Below, piece after piece: positions 62,582 through 64,000 of a stretch of 64,000 bases of DNA. The position numbers and the translations under genes were made by a program. Source of the stretch: Ndongobacter massiliensis. GTDB lineage: Bacteria; Bacillota; Clostridia; Tissierellales; Peptoniphilaceae. Below the pieces are notes generated by a model. That model was not told where the DNA came from. It was given only the letters and a program-made list of their open reading frames with translations, and searched no databases. The stretch's first letter is position 1. Every line of letters begins with the position of its first letter. Where the stretch lies: contig NZ_LT635480.1 of assembly GCF_900120375.1 (NCBI RefSeq), forward strand, positions 1 through 64,000. Reading direction: 5' to 3'.

Positions 62582-63562
62582 ATGCGAAAAAAGAATCTTC
62601 TTTGGGGCGTAGTATGTAGCCTCCTTGTTTCACTTTTTCTGCCGTGCCATGTCGGCGCGGCGTCGGGAACCGTGTATTCTTGTACCATCAATCGCTGCTA
62701 TGCCCATCCGGTAACGGGAGTAATCGAGGATGCCGGCGGCGAAGCGGCTTTTACGACCGGACAAGGCATGGTCGAGGGCACAATTTACGATATCGGAATC
62801 TTGGAAGAGACGACGGACGGGCAATACTATTTGACGATTCGAAAATCCTTGGAGGATTATACGACGAACCTCGTGTTTTATGTCCAGAATACCGGAGATT
62901 CAGATTGGTACTCGATGGATGTGGCAACAACGGCAACAGGAACCGACAACAACGGTACGACGGGTGATTATCGGATCCAGCTGCCGAGCCCGGATGCCGT
63001 CATCCGCGGATCAATGTACGTCGAGCCGATGGGCCGCGATGTCGTTTTTTATCTCTATCCGAGCGATTATGTCGAGGGTAATGCCTATGGAATGGAGCAA
63101 ACCATCGTCAATTCGGCGGCACCGAACGAGCCGGAGGGAGCGGATGCCGGCGAAACGGGCGAAATCCAACAAAAGAAGAGCGCCGATCTGCCGAAGCCGG
63201 ATCCGTCAGTAACGCAAAAACAAGGGGCAGCGGATGCCGCATCGAACGGAGAAACAAATGCGCCGAAAGCGCCGGCACCTAGCAATGCCTCCGGCCCCAA
63301 ATCCTCCATTACGACCGAAAAAAGGCCGGATCTTACGCAAAGTCCGGGTGGCATTACCAACGTAGAAACGGACGGACGCGTTCGTGGGCTGACCCTTTCC
63401 GGGGAGTCCGAAGAAGAAGCAGCCACGCCGGAACCGGCGGGCGGCGCCTCGCCGTATGGCGTGATTTTCGCTACAGCGGCGGTAGTAGTTGTCGTTTTAT
63501 TGGTAGCGGCAGGTATTGTTTACTTTATGCGTAAGCATTGGAAACGTTGGGGGGATGCCTGA
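62582..63562 (+). CDS. Shp-like haem-binding surface protein
   Basis: A 326-residue membrane-anchored protein: signal peptide about 1-27, a Shp-type haem-binding domain about 30-180 (GTVYSCTINRCYAHPVTG, YYLTIRKSLEDYTTNLVFYVQ, PDAVIRGSMYVEPMGRDVVFYLYPSDY), a Pro/Ala/Ser linker, a membrane helix about 293-316 and a basic tail. In Streptococcus pyogenes Shp takes haem from Shr and gives it to the HtsA lipoprotein; the gene order here is the same. Shp uses two Met axial ligands; candidate Met residues are in the domain, but I cannot assign them. It ends with TGATG into the next gene. Confidence 0.85.
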   Translation: MRKKNLLWGVVCSLLVSLFLPCHVGAASGTVYSCTINRCYAHPVTGVIEDAGGEAAFTTGQGMVEGTIYDIGILEETTDGQYYLTIRKSLEDYTTNLVFYVQNTGDSDWYSMDVATTATGTDNNGTTGDYRIQLPSPDAVIRGSMYVEPMGRDVVFYLYPSDYVEGNAYGMEQTIVNSAAPNEPEGADAGETGEIQQKKSADLPKPDPSVTQKQGAADAASNGETNAPKAPAPSNASGPKSSITTEKRPDLTQSPGGITNVETDGRVRGLTLSGESEEEAATPEPAGGASPYGVIFATAAVVVVVLLVAAGIVYFMRKHWKRWGDA

Positions 63563-64000
63563 TGCAGAACCATCGGTCTGAATGCCCGATCGAAACAGGA
63601 GTTGACAACGTTACTGTGCGGAAGGGCATGCAATTTTTTCATCATTTTCAAAGGAGTCTTCTCTTTGTCTTTGCGTTGCTTATGTTGACCGCTTGCGTCA
63701 ACCAACATCCGGGCAAGTCGGATGCTCCGTCTCGCGAGAGCGGGAATACAGCGGAACAGAGCGCAGTGGAAAGTGCCGCGCAAAAAATCGAAGCGTTGGG
63801 GCGGCCGCCGCGGGTCATTGCGACATCGCCTTCGGCGAGTGTAATTTGTGATCGCTTGGAGATGGATCTTGTTGGAGTGTGTAAGAGTACGATTTCCAAA
63901 ATACCGGAGCGATACGATTCAGTAGAGCGGATCGGCATGCCCATGAGCCCTGACATGGAAAAGGTGGGCGCGTTGCACCCCGATTTTATCCTCAGTCCGG
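63562..64000 (+). CDS. Haem ABC transporter binding lipoprotein (partial)
   Basis: The 5' part of a gene running off the window. After an unusually long hydrophilic start (about 30 residues) there is a hydrophobic segment ending in LLMLTAC, a lipobox; then a Ser/Glu-rich linker and a helical-backbone binding domain: PPRVIATSPSASVICDRLEMDLVGVC, IPERYDSVERIGMPMSPDMEKVGALHPDFILS. This is the iron/haem substrate-binding protein family (HtsA/IsdE/FhuD-like). The position right after a Shp-like gene supports haem. The start was set by GGGGGG 8 bases before ATG; an ATG at 63628 is the alternative. The permease and ATPase should follow outside. Confidence 0.85.
   Translation, partial: MQNHRSECPIETGVDNVTVRKGMQFFHHFQRSLLFVFALLMLTACVNQHPGKSDAPSRESGNTAEQSAVESAAQKIEALGRPPRVIATSPSASVICDRLEMDLVGVCKSTISKIPERYDSVERIGMPMSPDMEKVGALHPDFILSP

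Overview
The window looks like chromosome from an anaerobic Firmicute (Clostridia/Tissierellia grade). The signs are Gram-positive ribosome binding sites, an rRNA operon ending in 23S-5S-tRNA-fMet, NEAT/Shp-type haem proteins with a PKTGD surface anchor, and a complete purine and selenium-dependent molybdenum hydroxylase (SDMH) gene set. I cannot name the species. Core genes are moderately GC-rich; the island at about 3.6-15.4 kb is visibly more AT-rich, especially its last two genes.

Layout. (1) 1-3546: 23S rRNA with an extra hairpin in helix 45, a spacer carrying its own promoter, 5S rRNA, initiator tRNA-Met and a terminator. (2) 3635-15476: a decayed phage-satellite-like island. Its leftward arm has a serine-recombinase remnant, an HK97-type capsid gene and a primase-helicase split by a stop codon, with iteron-bearing palindromes on both sides of the primase and two duplicated small ORFs ahead of it. 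Its rightward arm is one tightly packed operon: XRE regulator, type III Mod and Res, SLATT membrane effector, CD-NTase. (3) 15621-18759, leftward: selD, yedF, a DUF3343 protein and a cysteine-desulfurase-like enzyme, which together supply selenium. (4) 19074-25181: adenine-type permease, adenine deaminase, uracil/xanthine permease and guanine deaminase. (5) 25309-31482: modABC, then moaA, moaC, a MOSC protein, a MoeA-like protein and mogA for molybdenum cofactor. (6) 31470-32180: a GntR/FCD regulator divergent from (7) 32410-51554: ygeX, ygeW, ygeY, ygfK, ssnA, xdhABC, hyuA, a selenium-dependent xanthine dehydrogenase, yqeC, mocA, yqeB and an XdhC/CoxI maturation factor. (8) 51806-64000: a metal-regulated haem cluster with two pairs of fused ABC half-transporters, a DUF454 membrane protein, a NEAT protein, a Shp-like protein and the start of a substrate-binding lipoprotein.

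How it fits together. Regions 3-7 form one pathway. Purines are imported and deaminated to hypoxanthine and xanthine, oxidised by molybdenum hydroxylases whose cofactor is made by mod/moa/mog/mocA and activated with selenium through selD-yedF-yqeB-yqeC, and degraded by ring-opening and ammonia-releasing enzymes. No Sec machinery (selA, selB, tRNA-Sec) is seen here, so SelD may serve the labile selenium cofactor only. Region 8 follows the streptococcal shr-shp-htsA order. The most novel material is in the island: a composite restriction plus CBASS-like operon behind a phage-style switch, and an unusual origin/leader region around the dead primase.
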